From: Acidobacteriota bacterium
Lineage (GTDB): Bacteria > Acidobacteriota > Vicinamibacteria > Vicinamibacterales > 2-12-FULL-66-21
Assembly: GCA_003222675.1 (NCBI GenBank)
Contig: QHWT01000060.1
Location: 1 to 64,000 of the forward strand
Length of the DNA: 64,000 bases
Reading direction: 5' to 3'
This document shows positions 26,812 to 35,900 of the stretch, in pieces. Positions within the stretch are counted from its first letter, which is position 1; each line of letters begins with the position of its first letter. Both the position numbers and the translations under genes were made by a program. Below the pieces are notes generated by a model. That model saw only the letters and a program-made list of their open reading frames with translations. It was not told the DNA's origin and did not search any database.

Positions 26812-28620
26812 TCACTTTTTCGTCAGTTCCGCCGCGGTCGTGAACTTCGGCTCGATGTCGACCGGCACGCCCGCGAGCTTGTCCAGGACCCTCTGCACCT
26901 CCGGCCGCACGACGCCGAGGCGATCGATGAGATCCTTGGCCTTCGCGTAATTTCCCTCTGCCTGCAGCGTCATGATGTCGCGCGTGAGCGACGTCACGGC
27001 GTCGCCGATCTTCACGTTGTCGACCGTGAACGTGCCGTCCTGCCGCGGCTTGAACGCGCCCGCGTCGATGAAGTAATTGAGCTGCACGGCGATGCCGCGT
27101 CCGTGCGCCTCGTTCACGCCGAAGCGGATCGATCGAAACGCCGAAGCGAGAAACGTCGTGTACATCGTCTTCGCGATCGCCGGTTCGATCTGCTTCCTCT
27201 CCGCCAGATAGCGGAGCGCCCAGAGACCGGACACATCGGCCTTGGCCTCTTCGATCGCGCTGTAGGTCTCCTTCAGTTCCTGCCGCACCGTTGTCTGCCG
27301 GCCGCTGACGGTGATGTTGTGCGGGCCGAGGCCGTGCATCAGCTCGTGCATCAGAATGTGCGTGAAGAAGGCGTCGAACGAGATCTTCGCCTGGTCCGCC
27401 GCGGGCAGCGCGACTTTCGAGATCGGCAGGAGCACGATCTTGAACTTCGCGTCCTGCACGTTCTTCAGCATGACGCGCTTGGTGCCCTTCTCGCGGACGA
27501 CGCGCTCGTCGTTCGGCAGGTTGAACGCGGCGGTCTGCACGCCCCGATTGGCATCGCCGGCCACGAAGATTTCGTTCACCACCGCAATCGGCGCGAGCGC
27601 GCCCAGCTTCGCATTGCGGTACTTCGGATCGATTGGCAGGTTGTCCTCGAGCTCCTGCAGATGGCCGCTGAACGACTGCAGCTTCTTCGTCTCCGTTTCA
27701 TCACGGACCGTGACGAACGCTTCGAACGCCGCCTTGAAATTGAACCACTCGTCCTCGTAAACCTCGTACGGTCCAATCGTCGGCTCGATTGCCGCATCGA
27801 GCTCCATCCAGGCCACGTCGCTCGCGTAATAGTCGTTGCTGAGGAAGGCGTCCGCGCGGGTCGTGAGGAATCTCTTCAGCGTTCCGTCGCTCGTGAGATC
27901 GGCGGCCTCGCGCAGCAGCACTGCGGCGCGCGCCAGCTCCCCCTGGTATTCGATGTTGTACGGCACGGCGACGAACGAATCGTCGCTGCGCCGAATGGTC
28001 GTGAAAAATCCCGTTGCGGCGGGCTTCGAGTCCCCGGACAGGCCCTCGAGCCACTTCTGCACTTCCTCTTTTGTGGTCGCCGCCGGATAAAAATTCGCCG
28101 ACTCCGGCTTCGCCGGCGCGCCCGGCACGAACGGGCGATTGTGGTCGAGCCGGTCCCACGGGCCCTTGTTGATCAGGAAGTAGTGCAGGCGCGCCGCCTC
28201 GGCGCGCGCGGCGCGCGGCCCCGCGGGCGAGGCGGCCCGGCGCGCGAGATCCTGCAGCATCGCGTCGTTCCCCGCCCACACCTGGCGCAGGAACAAGGCG
28301 TCCATGATCCGCGCGGCATCGACCAGACGCGCGAGCGTGTCGCGTTCGTTCTTCGCGAGCGCGGTGACGTCCGCGCCAATCTCCGCAGGCGCGAATCGCG
28401 CCGTCATCTTCTGAAGCTCGGCAAGCGTTGGCATCTGGGTATTGTCCTGGGCCACGGCAACGCCGGGCCGGTTGTTGTTGAGCAGGAAGCCACAGAAAAA
28501 CACTGAACAACACAGCCGCAATATCTGTGTTCTTCGGTGTCCGTCTGTGGCCGTTCTTCGGTATTCGTCTGTGACGGTCCTTCTGTGTTGGTCTGCGGCG
28601 GTGGTTGCTGTGGCGCTCAT
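26812..28620 (-). CDS. M49-like (dipeptidyl-peptidase III-related) zinc hydrolase
   Basis: Up to 602 residues. The zinc motif H425-E426-x-x-H429 (MHELMHGLGPH) and the third-ligand motif EEAKAD (E457/E458) match the bacterial branch of the dipeptidyl-peptidase III/M49 superfamily, in which the motif spacing differs from eukaryotic DPP III. It would hydrolyse short peptides. The first ~33 codons (HRRTVTDEYRRTATDGHRR) are periodic repeat DNA, so translation probably starts later, for example at TTG 28521, which gives a leader MRLCCSVFFCGFLLNNN that ends near VAVAQ and would export the protein. The gene is divergent from aceE. Confidence 0.82.
   Translation of the reverse strand: MSATATTAADQHRRTVTDEYRRTATDGHRRTQILRLCCSVFFCGFLLNNNRPGVAVAQDNTQMPTLAELQKMTARFAPAEIGADVTALAKNERDTLARLVDAARIMDALFLRQVWAGNDAMLQDLARRAASPAGPRAARAEAARLHYFLINKGPWDRLDHNRPFVPGAPAKPESANFYPAATTKEEVQKWLEGLSGDSKPAATGFFTTIRRSDDSFVAVPYNIEYQGELARAAVLLREAADLTSDGTLKRFLTTRADAFLSNDYYASDVAWMELDAAIEPTIGPYEVYEDEWFNFKAAFEAFVTVRDETETKKLQSFSGHLQELEDNLPIDPKYRNAKLGALAPIAVVNEIFVAGDANRGVQTAAFNLPNDERVVREKGTKRVMLKNVQDAKFKIVLLPISKVALPAADQAKISFDAFFTHILMHELMHGLGPHNITVSGRQTTVRQELKETYSAIEEAKADVSGLWALRYLAERKQIEPAIAKTMYTTFLASAFRSIRFGVNEAHGRGIAVQLNYFIDAGAFKPRQDGTFTVDNVKIGDAVTSLTRDIMTLQAEGNYAKAKDLIDRLGVVRPEVQRVLDKLAGVPVDIEPKFTTAAELTKK
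28522..28615. repeat. Degenerate CACAGAC / GAAGAAC-type repeat
   Basis: Related units (CACAGAC, GAATACC, GAAGAAC, GACGGAC) recur with 7-nt steps through the nominal N-terminus of the peptidase gene. The translated product here is repetitive Arg/Thr sequence and is unlikely to be real protein. Confidence 0.6.
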
Positions 28621-28632
28621 GTAGTTTTGACC

Positions 28633-28646
28633 TAGAATAAGAGGAT
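28633..28646 (+). promoter_or_regulatory. Candidate promoter of aceE operon
   Basis: TAGAAT at 28633-28638 within TAGAATAAGAGGAT, identical to the folE promoter region. TTGACC lies just upstream but is too close for a -35. The start codon is 44 nt further on, so this transcript would have a normal leader. Confidence 0.35.
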
Positions 28647-28682
28647 TGTAGCCCGACCAGATTCCTCAAGGATTCATCCGCG

Positions 28683-31358
28683 ATGAGACACACCGCTCCA
28701 CGCGACAACTCCGAGCTTGAAGCTCTCGAACAGCGCGAATGGCGCGAGTCGCTCGACTACGTCATCCAGCAGGGGGACCGTGGCCGCGTGCATCGGCTGC
28801 TCTCGACCCTTCGTCATCACGCGCAGACGCAGGGCGTCGCCCTGCCGTTCTCGGCGATCACTGCGTACGTCAACACGATTCGGCCGGAAGACGAGGTGCC
28901 GCTCCCGGGCAGCCAGGAGATCGAGCGGCGCATCAAGAGCCTGATCCGGTGGAACGCGATGGCGATGGTGGTGCGTGCGAACCGGGTGTCGGACGGCATC
29001 GGCGGTCACATCTCGACCTATGCCTCCGCGGCGACGCTATACGAAGTCGCGTTCAATCACTTTTTCCGCGGCCACGGCGCGAACGGCGAAGGGGACATCA
29101 TTTATTTCCAGGGGCACGCGTCGCCGGGCATCTACGCTCGCGCTTTTCTGGAAGGACGCCTGTCGGTCGAGCAGCTCGGCAACTTCCGTCATGAGCTCCG
29201 TCCCGGCGGTGGCCTCTCATCGTACCCACACCCGTGGCTGATGCCCGAGTTCTGGCAGTACCCGACGGTGTCGATGGGCCTCGGGCCGATCATGTCGATC
29301 TACCAGGCGCGCTTCAATCGATACCTGGAAGATCGCGGGCTGAAGAAGCCGTCGGATAACAAGGTCTGGGCGTTCCTTGGCGACGGCGAAACCGACGAAC
29401 CGGAGACGCTCGGCGCGATCAGCCTCGCCGCACGCGAAAAGCTCGACAACCTGATCTGGGTCATCAACTGCAACCTGCAGCGCCTCGACGGACCCGTGCG
29501 CGGCAACGGCCAGATCATCCAGGAGCTCGAAGCGATCTTCCGCGGCGCCGGGTGGAACGTCGTGAAAGTGATCTGGGGCTGCGATTGGGATGCGCTGTTC
29601 GCGCGCGATCGCGACGGTCTGCTCACCAAGCGGCTCGGTGAAGTGGTCGATGGCCAGTTCCAGAAGTACGCGGTCGAATCGGGCGCCTACTTCCGCGAGC
29701 ACTTCTTCGGCGCCGATCCGCGCCTGCTGGAGATGGTCAAGCACCTCTCCGACGATCAATTGAAGCGGCTGCGTCTCGGCGGTCACGATCCGGTGAAGGT
29801 CTACAACGCGTATCGGCTCGCAGTCGAGACCAAGGGGCAGCCGACCGTCGTGCTCGCACGCACGATCAAGGGCTACGGGCTCGGCGAGGCGGGTGAAGGC
29901 AAGAACATCACCCACCAGCAGAAGAAGATGAACGAGTCGGACCTGCGGACCTTCCGCACGCGCTTCGGGATCCCGATCTCGGACGAGCAGATCGCCGAGG
30001 CGCCGTTCTATCGGCCGGCAGACGACAGCCCCGAGATGGACTACATGCGCGAGCGCCGCAAGGCGCTCGGTGGAGCGGTACCGGCCCGGAGCGTCGGCGC
30101 GCAGCCACTCAAGGCCTCCTTCGAGGACGTCTTCGAAGAATTTTACAAGGGCACCGAGGGTCGTAAAGCGTCGACGACGATGGTGTTCGTGCGGATGCTG
30201 TCGAAGCTGCTGCGCGACAAGGAAATCGGCGACCTCGTGGTGCCGATCGTTCCTGACGAAGCGCGCACGTTCGGCATGGAGGCGCTCTTCCGCGCCGTCG
30301 GCATCTACTCGCACATCGGCCAGCGCTACGAGCCCGTCGACATGGACACCCTCCTCTATTACAAGGAAGCCAAGGACGGCCAGATCCTCGAAGAAGGCAT
30401 CACCGAAGCGGGATCGCTCTCCTCGTTCATCGCCGCGGGGACCGCGTACGCGACGCACGGCGTCAACACGATCCCCTTCTTCATCTATTACTCGATGTTC
30501 GGCTTTCAGCGCGTCGGCGATCTGATCTGGGCGGGCGCCGACTCGCGCGTGCGCGGCTTCCTTCTCGGTGGCACCGCCGGACGCACGACGCTGGCGGGCG
30601 AAGGGCTACAGCACCAGGACGGCAACAGCCACGTGTATTCGCTGTGTTACCCGAACTGCGTCTCGTACGACCCCGCCTATGCGTACGAGCTCGCCGTCAT
30701 CATCCAGGACGGCATCCGCAGGATGTATCACGACGGCGAGAGCATCTTCTATTACCTCACCGTGATGAACGAGCAGTACGCGATGCCGGAGATGCCCAAG
30801 GATTCCCGCGAAGGAATCCTGAAGGGCATGTATCGCCTCAAGCCCGCAGCGGACGCAAAGGCGAAGCTGCGCGCGCAGTTGTTCGGCAGCGGCGCGATCC
30901 TGAATGAAGTCGTCGCCGCGCAGGAGATTCTCGCGAAGTACGGTGTCGCGGCGGACGTCTGGAGCGTCACGAGCTACCAGGAGCTCTATCGCGAGGGTCA
31001 CGCGTGCGAGCGCTGGAACATGCTCCATCCAGGCGAGAAGCCGCGCGTGCCCTATGTCACCCAATGCCTTTCCGATGCCCCAGGCGTGTTCATTGCGGCG
31101 TCAGATTATTTGAGGGTGCTGCCCGATTCGATCGATCGCTGGATGCCGCGGCGCATTCGCTCCCTCGGCACCGACGGCTTCGGTCGCAGCGAGGATCGCC
31201 AGGCCCTGCGCAATTTCTTCGAGGTCGACGCGAAGTTCGTCGCTGTCGCGGCGCTCGCCGAGCTGCTCAAGGAAGGGCAGATCGACGCCAAGGTTGTGCA
31301 GAAGGCGATCAAGGATCTCGGCGTCGACGCGGACAAGAAGGATCCGGCGAAGGCATAA
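28683..31358 (+). CDS. aceE: Pyruvate dehydrogenase E1 component, homodimeric
   Basis: 891 residues, close to the 887 of E. coli AceE. It decarboxylates pyruvate with thiamine diphosphate and acetylates the lipoyl group of E2. The N-terminal helical arm (NSELEALEQREWRESLDYVI) is the part that docks on E2. The ThDP motif starts at WAFLGDGETDEPETLGAI and ends near INCNLQRLDGPVRGNG. The pyrimidine-binding domain includes ARTFGMEALFRAVGIYSHIG and YYKEAKDGQILEEGITEAG, and the C-terminal domain TDGFGRSEDRQALRNFFEVD. The stop is 1 nt before aceF, and lpd follows: a compact three-gene PDH operon. Confidence 0.97.
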   Translation: MRHTAPRDNSELEALEQREWRESLDYVIQQGDRGRVHRLLSTLRHHAQTQGVALPFSAITAYVNTIRPEDEVPLPGSQEIERRIKSLIRWNAMAMVVRANRVSDGIGGHISTYASAATLYEVAFNHFFRGHGANGEGDIIYFQGHASPGIYARAFLEGRLSVEQLGNFRHELRPGGGLSSYPHPWLMPEFWQYPTVSMGLGPIMSIYQARFNRYLEDRGLKKPSDNKVWAFLGDGETDEPETLGAISLAAREKLDNLIWVINCNLQRLDGPVRGNGQIIQELEAIFRGAGWNVVKVIWGCDWDALFARDRDGLLTKRLGEVVDGQFQKYAVESGAYFREHFFGADPRLLEMVKHLSDDQLKRLRLGGHDPVKVYNAYRLAVETKGQPTVVLARTIKGYGLGEAGEGKNITHQQKKMNESDLRTFRTRFGIPISDEQIAEAPFYRPADDSPEMDYMRERRKALGGAVPARSVGAQPLKASFEDVFEEFYKGTEGRKASTTMVFVRMLSKLLRDKEIGDLVVPIVPDEARTFGMEALFRAVGIYSHIGQRYEPVDMDTLLYYKEAKDGQILEEGITEAGSLSSFIAAGTAYATHGVNTIPFFIYYSMFGFQRVGDLIWAGADSRVRGFLLGGTAGRTTLAGEGLQHQDGNSHVYSLCYPNCVSYDPAYAYELAVIIQDGIRRMYHDGESIFYYLTVMNEQYAMPEMPKDSREGILKGMYRLKPAADAKAKLRAQLFGSGAILNEVVAAQEILAKYGVAADVWSVTSYQELYREGHACERWNMLHPGEKPRVPYVTQCLSDAPGVFIAASDYLRVLPDSIDRWMPRRIRSLGTDGFGRSEDRQALRNFFEVDAKFVAVAALAELLKEGQIDAKVVQKAIKDLGVDADKKDPAKA

Positions 31359-31359
31359 C

Positions 31360-32853
31360 ATGCCCACTACCGACTTCAAGCTCCCCGAACTGGGTGAAAA
31401 CGTCACGGCCGGCGACGTCGTCCGGGTCCTCGTGAAGCCGGGTGACGGCATCGCGAAAGATCAGCCGGTGCTGGAGCTCGAGACGGACAAGGCGACGATC
31501 GAAGTGCCGTCGAGCGTCAGCGGCACCGTCAAGGACGTGAAAGTCAAGACCGGCGAGAAGGTGAAGGTCGGTCAGTCGATCCTGACCGTGGATGAAGATG
31601 GCGGGGACGCGCCGAAAGCAGAGGCGAAGCCTGGCGGACCCGATGCGCAGCCGGCCGACGCCGTGGCCGAAGGGGGAGTGAGCCAGAAAGCCACGACCGA
31701 ATCGAAGCCCGCGCGGGCCGAGGCGAAACCGTCAGAGCCTCGAGAAGAAGAAAAAGAAGAAGAAAAGGACGAGGACGAGGACCAGGAAGAAGAACAGGAC
31801 GAGGACGAGGACCAGGACCAGGAAGAAGACCAGGACCAGGAAGAAGAACAGGAACAGGAGGCAGCTCCGCGACAGAAGCGCGGCGAAGTGGTCGACATCA
31901 GCCGCGCGCCGCGCGCGGCACCCGCGGCAACGCCCGCGGCAGCGCCTGAAGCGCCTGCCGGTCCGGCGGCGCCGGCCGCACCGTCCGTGCGCCGGATCGC
32001 GCGCGAACTCGGCGTCGACATCCGTCGAGTCCACGGATCGGGGGCGGCAGGAAGAATTACCGTCGACGACGTGCAGGCGTTCGTGCGGGAGGCGATGGCG
32101 GGTGATGCTGCGCCCGGCGCGCCGGCGTCGCGACAGCTCCCGGACTTTTCGAAGTGGGGGAAGATCGAGCGCAAGCCGATGAGCAACATCCGGCGCAAGA
32201 CGTCGGAGCACCTCGGTTACGCGTGGAACGTGATTCCCCACGTCACGCAGCACGACAAGGCGGACATCACCGGCTTCGAAGCGCTGCGCAAGCAGTACGG
32301 CGCGCAGGTCGAAAAGAGCGGCGGCAAGCTCACCGTCACGGCAGTTGCGTTGAAGATCCTCGCGGGCGCAATCCGGAAGTCCCCGCAATTCGCCTCATCG
32401 ATCGATCCATCACGCGGCGAGCTCGTCTACAAGAAATACGCGCACATTGCCGTCGCGGTCGACACCGACCGCGGGCTGCTCGTGCCCGTGATTCGCGATG
32501 TGGACGCAAAAGGGATCATCGAGCTCGCCGCGGATCTGGCGAAGGCCTCGGAGAAGGCGCGCGCCGGCAAGCTGTCGTTCGACGAGATGTCGGGCGGCGT
32601 CATGACGATCACGAATCTCGGCGGCATCGGCGGCACGTCGTTCACGCCGATCGTAAATTGGCCGGAGGTCGCGATCCTGGGCATCTCGCGCGGCAGCTAC
32701 GAGCCCGTATTCGACGACACGGAGTTCCGGCCCCGACTGATGCTGCCGCTGTCGCTCTCCTACGATCACCGCGTGATCGACGGTGCGGACGCCGCACGCT
32801 TCCTGCGCTGGGTCGCCGAAGCGTTCGAGCAGCCGTTCGTGTTGGCGCTGTAA
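31360..32853 (+). CDS. aceF: Dihydrolipoyl acetyltransferase (PDH E2) with highly acidic linker
   Basis: 497 residues. One N-terminal lipoyl domain (1-78) has the modified lysine K44 in ETDKATIEVP. A linker follows that is extremely acidic (residues ~129-167, runs of E, D and Q) and then Ala/Pro-rich (~183-208), whereas most E2 linkers are only Ala/Pro-rich. The peripheral subunit-binding domain spans ~209-245 (VRRIARELGVDIRRVHGSG). The catalytic domain ends with SYDHRVIDGADAARFL, H470 and D474 being the active-site pair. It transfers acetyl to CoA and forms the core of the complex. K44 needs LipA, encoded at 35860-36783. lpd starts 1 nt after its stop. Confidence 0.96.
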   Translation: MPTTDFKLPELGENVTAGDVVRVLVKPGDGIAKDQPVLELETDKATIEVPSSVSGTVKDVKVKTGEKVKVGQSILTVDEDGGDAPKAEAKPGGPDAQPADAVAEGGVSQKATTESKPARAEAKPSEPREEEKEEEKDEDEDQEEEQDEDEDQDQEEDQDQEEEQEQEAAPRQKRGEVVDISRAPRAAPAATPAAAPEAPAGPAAPAAPSVRRIARELGVDIRRVHGSGAAGRITVDDVQAFVREAMAGDAAPGAPASRQLPDFSKWGKIERKPMSNIRRKTSEHLGYAWNVIPHVTQHDKADITGFEALRKQYGAQVEKSGGKLTVTAVALKILAGAIRKSPQFASSIDPSRGELVYKKYAHIAVAVDTDRGLLVPVIRDVDAKGIIELAADLAKASEKARAGKLSFDEMSGGVMTITNLGGIGGTSFTPIVNWPEVAILGISRGSYEPVFDDTEFRPRLMLPLSLSYDHRVIDGADAARFLRWVAEAFEQPFVLAL

Positions 32854-32854
32854 C

Positions 32855-34291
32855 GTGCCGGTCTCGACACAGGTTGCTGTCATTGGCGCCGGCCCCGGCG
32901 GATACGCAGCCGCATTCTACGCGGCGGATCGTGGACTCAAAGTCGCTCTCGTCGATCCAGAGGCCAATCCCGGGGGCGTGTGCCTGTACCGCGGGTGTAT
33001 CCCGTCGAAGGCACTCTTGCACGTCGCGGACGTCATCAACGAGTCGCAGCACGCCAAGGACTTCGGCCTCACGTTTGAGCCCCCCAGAATCGACCTCGAC
33101 AAACTACGCTCCTTCAAGAACGGCGTCGTCTCGCAGCTGACGGGCGGCACGGGGCAGATCGCGAAGCTGCGCAAAATCGAGTACGTCCAGGGACGTGCAG
33201 GATTCCGCGATGCGCGCACGCTCGACATCCAGCGGGAGGGCGGCGGCAGGGACACGCTGTCGTTCGAGCACGCGATCGTCGCCACCGGCTCCCGGCCCTC
33301 GAAGATTCCGGGGCTCTCGATCGACAGTCCGCGCGTGATGGATTCGACCGGCGCACTCGATCTGCCTGACGTTCCGAAGTCGTTGCTCGTCGTCGGCGGC
33401 GGATATATCGGTCTCGAGCTCGGAAGCGTGTACGCCGCGCTCGGCAGCCGCGTCACCGTCGTCGAGATGACCGGCGGCCTGCTGCCCGGCGCGGATCGCG
33501 ATCTCGTGAACATCCTTGCAAAGAGAATCGAGAAGATTTGCGAAGCAGTCCTGCTGAACACGAAGGTCGTCGGAATCAAGGCGGCTAAGGAGGCCGTCAC
33601 CGTCGCCTTTGACCCTTCGACAAGCGCAGGGCAGGCCGAGGTGCCGAAGCAGAAGTCGTTCGATCGCGTGCTGATCTCGATCGGACGCCGGCCGAACTCC
33701 CAGGTTCCCGGTCTCGATCGCACGAAAGTCCAGGTGGACAAGCGCGGCTTCATCGTTGTCGACGAGAGCCGGCGCACGGCGGAGCCCACGATCTATGCAA
33801 TCGGAGATGTCGTCGGCGAGCCGATGCTCGCCCACAAGGCGTCCCACGAAGGGCGCACCGCGGTCGATGCGATTGCCGGCGATCGGCACGTCGCGTTTGA
33901 ACCGCTCGCCATTCCGGCGGTGGTGTTCACCGATCCGGAGATCGCGTGGTGCGGGTTGACGGAGACCGACGCGGAGAAGCAGGGCCGCAAGGTCAGCATC
34001 GCGCGCTTTCCATGGGCGGCGTCTGGTCGTGCGATCACGCTCGGCCGCACCGACGGCGTCACGAAGCTCGTGCTACACCCGGAGAGCGGGCGTGTCCTCG
34101 GCGTGGGGATCTGCGGTTCCGGCGCCGGCGAGTTGATCTCGGAAGGTGTGCTCGCCGTCGAAATGGGCGCGAATGCGAAAGATGTCGCCCTCACGATTCA
34201 CCCCCATCCCACCTTATCCGAGACGGTGATGGAGGCGGCCGAGGTCTTCTTCGGTCACGCGACGCACGTTTATCGGCCTAAACGGGCCTAG
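32855..34291 (+). CDS. lpd: Dihydrolipoyl dehydrogenase (E3)
   Basis: 478 residues from GTG 32855, immediately after aceF; the frame upstream runs inside aceF. The FAD-binding start is VAVIGAGPGGYAAAFYAADR. The redox disulfide lies in GGVCLYRGCIPSKALL (CxxxxC). The NAD+ motif is LLVVGGGYIGLELGSVYAAL, the second FAD contact TIYAIGDVVGEPMLAHKASH, and the C-terminal active-site His-Glu pair is in IHPHPTLSETVMEAAE. It reoxidises dihydrolipoamide with NAD+. As the third gene of aceE-aceF-lpd it is the dedicated E3 of this complex, though it may also serve other 2-oxoacid dehydrogenases. Confidence 0.96.
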   Translation: MPVSTQVAVIGAGPGGYAAAFYAADRGLKVALVDPEANPGGVCLYRGCIPSKALLHVADVINESQHAKDFGLTFEPPRIDLDKLRSFKNGVVSQLTGGTGQIAKLRKIEYVQGRAGFRDARTLDIQREGGGRDTLSFEHAIVATGSRPSKIPGLSIDSPRVMDSTGALDLPDVPKSLLVVGGGYIGLELGSVYAALGSRVTVVEMTGGLLPGADRDLVNILAKRIEKICEAVLLNTKVVGIKAAKEAVTVAFDPSTSAGQAEVPKQKSFDRVLISIGRRPNSQVPGLDRTKVQVDKRGFIVVDESRRTAEPTIYAIGDVVGEPMLAHKASHEGRTAVDAIAGDRHVAFEPLAIPAVVFTDPEIAWCGLTETDAEKQGRKVSIARFPWAASGRAITLGRTDGVTKLVLHPESGRVLGVGICGSGAGELISEGVLAVEMGANAKDVALTIHPHPTLSETVMEAAEVFFGHATHVYRPKRA

Positions 34292-34297
34292 CTGCGG

Positions 34298-34441
34298 TGA
34301 CCAGTTGCCAGTTGCCGGTCTCCAGTCTCAGTTCCCAGTTTCCCGTTTCCAGTTTCCAGTTTCCAGTTTCTTGAACTGCCTACTGGTAACTGGTAACTGG
34401 TAACTGGTAACTGGCAACTGGTAACTGGCTACTGGCAACTG
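34298..34441. repeat. Inverted CCAGTTN / AACTGGT heptamer block between convergent genes
   Basis: The left arm (to about 34370) repeats CAGTTTC/CAGTTGC, and the right arm (from about 34382) repeats AACTGGT in 7-nt steps. The two arms are complementary in type, centred near 34376. It fills the gap between lpd and the convergent lipoprotein gene. Related heptamers recur at 43624-43780. Confidence 0.9.
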
Positions 34442-34442
34442 C

Positions 34443-35051
34443 CTACTTTCTCTCTTCACACGACTCCGCCAGCTTCGAGATTTTCTCCACCGCGATTTTC
34501 GGCGCGTTGCCGTTGGCATTGGCCCCCAGCGGCGCGGCCGTCGTCGGCGGCATGGCGCGATCCGGGTTCGCCGACGCGTCGCGCGAGGACTGCTTGACCT
34601 TGTCGTGGTCGCTCGTGGCTTCCTTGTTCGGCAGGTTCGGCAGCACCCGGCCCGAGGTGCCGAGCGTGTTCTCCCCGCGGTCGATCACCTCGCCTGTGAT
34701 CGATACGCGTTGTCCGACGTAGTTCTTCAGGTCTTCTCCGCCTGGCGAGATCCGCACCCAGGATCCCGCTGCGACCAGAGGTCCGTGCGCCATTGTTTCC
34801 TGTCCCTGCGGCTGCGTTTCCGGCTCAGGCATGGTCACGCGCGCGAGGACGTATTCCCGGCCCGGCGTCCCCGGTGCGCCCTGGAGGCACCCTTCCACTC
34901 TGACCATTTCGTTCTTTCCACGTTCGCCTCCGCCCTGGACCTTTCGTTCGTTGTCGACCGGATTGTTGCGGCCTGAACATGCGACGGCCAGCGCCGCGAT
35001 GAGTATCGCGATGCACGCGTGAGCGGCTCGGTGTGACCTTCGATGCGTCAT
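34443..35051 (-). CDS. Putative lipoprotein of unknown function
   Basis: 202 residues from ATG 35051 with GGGGGAA upstream. It has a lipoprotein leader (CIAILIAALAVAC, lipidated Cys at residue 25). The mature part has one beta-rich domain (MVRVEGCLQGAPGTPGREYV, WVRISPGGEDLKNYVGQRVS, ITGEVIDRGENTLGTSGRV), which reads like an OB-fold or SH3-like small barrel. The C-terminal tail is low-complexity. No family was recognised. It converges on lpd and is not obviously linked to PDH. Confidence 0.75.
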   Translation of the reverse strand: MTHRRSHRAAHACIAILIAALAVACSGRNNPVDNERKVQGGGERGKNEMVRVEGCLQGAPGTPGREYVLARVTMPEPETQPQGQETMAHGPLVAAGSWVRISPGGEDLKNYVGQRVSITGEVIDRGENTLGTSGRVLPNLPNKEATSDHDKVKQSSRDASANPDRAMPPTTAAPLGANANGNAPKIAVEKISKLAESCEERK

Positions 35052-35101
35052 CTCATTCCCCCGATCGGAATCCTGCAAGATTCGCAGCCTCAGCCGTTGA
35101 T

Positions 35102-35182
35102 GCCGGGTCTGAAGACCCGGCGTGCGAGACGATTCGGCGGCCGCTCCGGATCCTTAGTGTAGGCCGGGTCTTTAGACCCGGC
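35102..35182. repeat. Two REP-like palindromes downstream of the uracil-DNA glycosylase gene
   Basis: GCCGGGTC-TGAA-GACCCGGC at 35102-35121 and GCCGGGTC-TTTA-GACCCGGC at 35163-35182. The second overlaps the last codons of the glycosylase gene and supplies its TAA stop. Confidence 0.85.
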
Positions 35183-35900
35183 TGCGATTGATCTCGCGAC
35201 GCGCGAGACGGAAGACCGATGCGAGCATCGACGCTGTCAGCTTGCCGGTGTTCGTGTTTTGACGGCTGGGGTGATATGAGCCAATCACGGTGAGGCTGCT
35301 GGTCCGGTAGATCGTGCCATGGCCGAAGAGCGGACGCGGGCGCACGACCACGCCGCCCGAAGCGAGCAAACGCCACGCAGCCTCGAAAGCAATCCTGCCG
35401 AGGCAGAGGATCGCGCGCAGGTGCGGAAGCGACGCCACTTCCGCGACGAGGTGAGAGTGACACGCGGCGATCTCGACGGGCGACGGCTTGTTGTCGGGTG
35501 GCGCGCAGCGAACCGCGGCCGCGATATACGCGTCCGAGAGTGTCAGCCCATCGTCGGCGCGTCGCGACGTGGTGAGGTTCGCGAAGCCCGAAGCGTGCAT
35601 CGCCGTCATCAGGAAATCGCCCGAGCCGTCGCCGGTAAAGGCCCGTCCGGTGCGATTCGCCCCGTGCGCGGCGGGAGCGAGGCCGAGCACCAGCAGCCGC
35701 GCGTTCGGATCGCCGAAACCCGGGACCGGCCGGCCCCAATAGATCTCATCACGATGCGCTGACTTCTTCTCGCGCGCGATCCGCTCGCAATACGTGCGCA
35801 GCCGCGAACATTTCGTGCACGCGACGATGTCGCGGCGAACGAGATCGAGGCGGTTCAAATCAGCGTGACGCTTCGTACGATTGGGTTTGTTCGTGCGCAT
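35172..35900 (-). CDS. Uracil-DNA glycosylase, family 5 (UdgB-like)
   Basis: 242 residues from ATG 35900. The hallmark of family-5 UDGs is present: GLAPAAHGANRTGRAFTGD (~73-91), preceded by EIYWGRPVPGFGD. The second catalytic-region motif is GSYHPSRQN near the C-terminus. Cys residues C28 and C31 (VACTKCSRL), C38 and later Cys (AVRCAPPDN, ILCLGRIAF) could supply the four ligands of the [4Fe-4S] cluster known in this family. It removes uracil and other deaminated bases from DNA. The start overlaps the 3' end of lipA by 41 nt, so the two are probably co-transcribed. The stop codon is provided by a REP-like palindrome. Confidence 0.92.
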   Translation of the reverse strand: MRTNKPNRTKRHADLNRLDLVRRDIVACTKCSRLRTYCERIAREKKSAHRDEIYWGRPVPGFGDPNARLLVLGLAPAAHGANRTGRAFTGDGSGDFLMTAMHASGFANLTTSRRADDGLTLSDAYIAAAVRCAPPDNKPSPVEIAACHSHLVAEVASLPHLRAILCLGRIAFEAAWRLLASGGVVVRPRPLFGHGTIYRTSSLTVIGSYHPSRQNTNTGKLTASMLASVFRLARREINRSRV

